Source: JBFWWP01 sp050246115 (GTDB taxonomy: Bacteria > Planctomycetota > UBA8108 > UBA1146 > JAJFFE01). From it: a stretch of 64,000 nucleotides of DNA. The stretch is taken from positions 124,001-188,000 of the forward strand of contig JBFWWP010000005.1 in assembly GCA_050246115.1 (NCBI GenBank), read 5' to 3'. Each line of letters opens with the position of its first letter. Within the stretch, counting starts at the first letter, position 1. Positions 61,846 to 64,000 of this stretch are shown one piece after another. A program made the translations under genes and the position numbers. The notes below the pieces were generated by a model that was not told the DNA's origin, did no database searches, and saw nothing but the letters and a program-made list of their open reading frames with translations.

Positions 61846-62829
61846 ATGGATCTCATCGCCCCCACGGCCGGACTCGAGTTCGAGGCCCCCATTCTAGAGC
61901 TCGAAGCGAAGATCGCCGAGCTCCGCACCTTCTCCGCGACCACTGCCGTCGATCTCTCGGGACAGATCATCGAACTCGAGCGCAAGTGCGCCGAGAAGAA
62001 GAAGGTCATCTACGAACACTTGACCCCATGGCAGAAGGTGCAGATCGCCCGGCACCCGCAGCGGCCGCAACTCGACGATTTCATCAAGCTGCTGGTGACC
62101 GACTTCTTGGAACTGCATGGGGACCGGGCGTTTCGCGACGACCCATCGATCGTGACCGGCTTCGGCCGCATCGGCAACCAACGCCTCCTCATCGTCGGCC
62201 ACAGCAAAGGCCGCACGACCCAAGAGAAGGTCGCATGCAACTTCGGTTGCGCGCACCCCGAAGGTTATCGCAAGGCCATGTTGAAGATGCAGCTGGCCGA
62301 GAAGTTCGGGATTCCGATCCTGACCTTCATCAACACCCCCGGCGCGTACCCGGGCGTCGGTGCCGAGGAACGAGGACAAGCGTTCGTGGTCGCGCGCAAC
62401 TTGATGGACATGGCGGCGCTCCGCGTTCCCATCGTTTGCGTCGTGATCGGCGAAGGCGGCAGCGGCGGCGCGCTCGGCATCGGCGTCGGCGACCGAATCC
62501 TCATGCTCGAGCATTCCTATTACTCCGTGATCTCCCCGGAGGGCTGCGCGGCGATCCTGTGGAAGGACGCGGCCAACGCCAACCGGGCCGCGGAGATCCT
62601 GAAGCTCACCGCCCAAGATCTCGATCGGTTCGGCATCGTCGACGAAGTCATCGCCGAGCCGCTCGGAGGGGCCCACCGCGACACCGTCGCCACGGCACGG
62701 GCGCTCGAGGAAGCTGTGCTGCGTCACTTCGAGGATCTCGCCCCGCTGAGCCGCGACCAGTTGGTTCAACTGCGTTTCGAGAAGTACGCGAAGATCGGTC
62801 GCTTCCTCGAGACCGGGGCGAGCGCATGA
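61846..62829 (+). CDS. accA: Acetyl-CoA carboxylase carboxyltransferase subunit alpha
   Basis: 327 residues, partner of AccD (46637). The N-terminal helices (LELEAKIAELRTFSAT...ERKCAEKKKVIYEHLTPWQKV) precede the crotonase core: ELHGDRAFRDDPSIVTGFGR, FGCAHPEGYRKAMLKMQLAE, FINTPGAYPGVGAEERGQAF, VIGEGGSGGALGIGVGDRIL and HSYYSVISPEGCAAILWKDA. All are AccA signatures and length is normal. Its TGA overlaps the next ATG by 4 bp (ATGA), so it is translated together with the tolQ/exbB-like gene, an unusual pairing of fatty-acid and energy-transducing genes. Confidence 0.97.
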   Translation: MDLIAPTAGLEFEAPILELEAKIAELRTFSATTAVDLSGQIIELERKCAEKKKVIYEHLTPWQKVQIARHPQRPQLDDFIKLLVTDFLELHGDRAFRDDPSIVTGFGRIGNQRLLIVGHSKGRTTQEKVACNFGCAHPEGYRKAMLKMQLAEKFGIPILTFINTPGAYPGVGAEERGQAFVVARNLMDMAALRVPIVCVVIGEGGSGGALGIGVGDRILMLEHSYYSVISPEGCAAILWKDAANANRAAEILKLTAQDLDRFGIVDEVIAEPLGGAHRDTVATARALEEAVLRHFEDLAPLSRDQLVQLRFEKYAKIGRFLETGASA

Positions 62830-63512
62830 TCGAGCTGTTCCTTCGCGGCGGGCTGTTGTTCATGGTGCCCCTGCTCGCCGCGTCCGTCTTCGTGTTCGCG
62901 GTTGTCGTGGAACGCAGCTTGCGATTTCGCCGGGCCCACGTGGACTACGGCGACTTTCGCGACGGCATCCACGAGGTCCTGCGGGCCGAGGGGCTCCGTC
63001 CGGCGCAGGAGTGGGCGCGCTCGGTGCCGGGTCCCGTGGCGCGTTTGTGGGACGAGGGGCTCGCGGCAGCGCGTCAGCCGATCCCGGTCGTCCGCGAGCG
63101 CTGTGAGAGCGTGGCGCGACAGGAACTCGTGCGCCTCGAGCGGTTCCTGCCCACGCTGTCGCTGATCGCCCAAGTCGCGCCGCTCGTCGGCATCCTGGGC
63201 ACGGTATCGGGGATGATCGTGGCGTTCCAGGGCGTCGACGGTGGCCTCGCCCTCGGTCATGGGCTGCGAGGAGAGCAACTGGCGGGCGGGATCTGGAAGG
63301 CCCTCGTCACGACGGCGGCTGGCCTGCTCGTCGCGATCCCGGCGTCGATCGCGCACCACTACCTGCTGGGACGCGTCGATCGCTTCGTCCACGACCTCGA
63401 ACTCGCCCTCGCGGATGTCACGGTGTTTCTGAGTGCGCATCGAACCGTGCCCACGCGCAGCGAAGTCGGTCGCTTGGGCCAACGGGCGATCGTGCCGGCG
63501 GAGCCTTCCTAG
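62826..63512 (+). CDS. TolQ/ExbB/MotA-family proton channel subunit
   Basis: 228 residues. Three membrane helices: about residues 4-26 (LFLRGGLLFMVPLLAASVFV), 122-145 (LIAQVAPLVGILGTVSGMIV) and 168-188 (ALVTTAAGLLVAIPASIAHH). The second and third carry the TolQ/ExbB signature (PLVGILGTVSGMI; LVTTAAGLLVAIPA). It forms an inner-membrane channel that couples the proton gradient to an outer-envelope partner. The ATG overlaps accA and its stop overlaps the next gene. Confidence 0.95.
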   Translation: MIELFLRGGLLFMVPLLAASVFVFAVVVERSLRFRRAHVDYGDFRDGIHEVLRAEGLRPAQEWARSVPGPVARLWDEGLAAARQPIPVVRERCESVARQELVRLERFLPTLSLIAQVAPLVGILGTVSGMIVAFQGVDGGLALGHGLRGEQLAGGIWKALVTTAAGLLVAIPASIAHHYLLGRVDRFVHDLELALADVTVFLSAHRTVPTRSEVGRLGQRAIVPAEPS

Positions 63513-63979
63513 TGATCGCGCGTGGGAACACGTGGACGACGCGGATTCGCGGGTCGCGGACCTCGCCCGGAAACGGAGCCGGTGCGTGGGCGCCGCTCAT
63601 CGACGTGCTCTTCCTTCTCCTCATCTTCCTGCTCGTGACGTCGCAAGAGGACGACCGCCGCGTCGTCGAGGTCGAGCTACCGAGCGCCGTGAACGCGGAT
63701 CGCCCGCCTCAGCTGCCACGCGGTCATGAGCGGACGGTCACGCTTTACGCCGACGGCAGCATTGCCTGGGCCGGGGAGACCACCGACCTCGACGAGCTCT
63801 GCCGCTATCTGGCCACGCTTCCGGAGGAAGCCCAGTTGCTGCCGCTCTTCATTCAGGCCGACGCGCGGGCCGACCTGGGTCGCGGTCTCGGAATCTTGGA
63901 CCGACTCCGCGGGATCGGCTTTCGTTCGTGCGTCTTTCAAGTCGAGGGTTCGTTGCCGGGCCCCGGCGCCGGCGGTTGA
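63512..63979 (+). CDS. ExbD/TolR-family protein
   Basis: 155 residues from GTG 63512, which overlaps the preceding TAG stop by one base. One membrane helix (LIDVLFLLLIFLLVTS, about residues 29-44) with the conserved Asp31 that carries the proton-coupled function, followed by the periplasmic domain (VVEVELPSAVNADRPPQLPR, ERTVTLYADGSIAWAGETTD, LPLFIQADARADLGRGLGIL). This is the usual ExbD layout. A TonB or TolA partner is not seen before the window ends 21 bp later. Confidence 0.95.
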   Translation: MIARGNTWTTRIRGSRTSPGNGAGAWAPLIDVLFLLLIFLLVTSQEDDRRVVEVELPSAVNADRPPQLPRGHERTVTLYADGSIAWAGETTDLDELCRYLATLPEEAQLLPLFIQADARADLGRGLGILDRLRGIGFRSCVFQVEGSLPGPGAGG

Positions 63980-64000
63980 CCGCGCTCGGAGGGAGTGCGC

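Overview
The window is a stretch of a GC-rich bacterial chromosome that most resembles a Planctomycetota genome. Three lines of evidence suggest this. An ECF sigma factor overlaps a Ser/Thr kinase fused to a C-terminal SUMF1-type domain. Large secreted proteins carry dockerin-like C-terminal tails (pattern GDCNxDxxxNxADAxxLL...LFG). There are very long repetitive exported proteins and lipoproteins next to ordinary housekeeping genes. This is inferred from gene content; there is no rRNA gene to confirm it. I see no tRNA, rRNA or CRISPR array.

Layout. 1-7.1 kb: a secreted proline-rich protein, a HEAT-repeat protein with a vitellogenin-like front half, and the sigma factor/kinase pair. 7.3-10.2 kb: an isoprenylcysteine-methyltransferase-like membrane protein, a terminal-inverted-repeat element, and an alkylation-repair pair (Ada-AlkA fusion overlapping an Ogt-type methyltransferase). 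10.4-17.2 kb: a beta-helix protein, Hsp20, a receiver-domain remnant, an M20 amidohydrolase, and a PQQ-type sugar dehydrogenase with 15 tandem 19-residue Asp/Cys repeats. 17.3-30.8 kb: a giant carboxypeptidase-regulatory-like protein, prolyl-tRNA synthetase, a lamin-tail/PKD/dockerin-like protein, an M61 peptidase, a second copy of the inverted-repeat element, and a secreted propeller-like protein. 31.2-38.3 kb: a Cys-rich metal-site protein, two lipoproteins (one DUF4349-like), a DinB-like protein and a second carboxypeptidase-regulatory-like giant. 38.5-43.6 kb: the most unusual region. An 890-bp segment occurs twice in direct orientation around an unrecognised secreted Cys-rich protein gene. 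The second copy leads into an intact GT-C-like membrane protein gene and the first leaves only its truncated 5' end.

43.7-47.5 kb: a degenerate receiver protein, an RsbW-like anti-sigma ATPase, a type IV pilin-like gene behind a sigma-54-like promoter, rpe and accD. 47.6-57.1 kb, minus strand: two giant Ig-like lipoproteins and recJ, with recJ 5 bp after the second. 57.6-61.4 kb: purL (with a fused PurS-like front) overlapping purQ. 61.8-64 kb: accA, tolQ/exbB-like and tolR/exbD-like genes, each overlapping the next.

The main structural themes outside genes are (1) two intergenic inverted-repeat elements, (2) a dispersed two-hairpin repeat built around GCGGACAGGCTGTCCGC, found in the duplicated region and again upstream of accA, and (3) long GC-rich hairpins without a U-tract at gene ends, most often between convergent genes.
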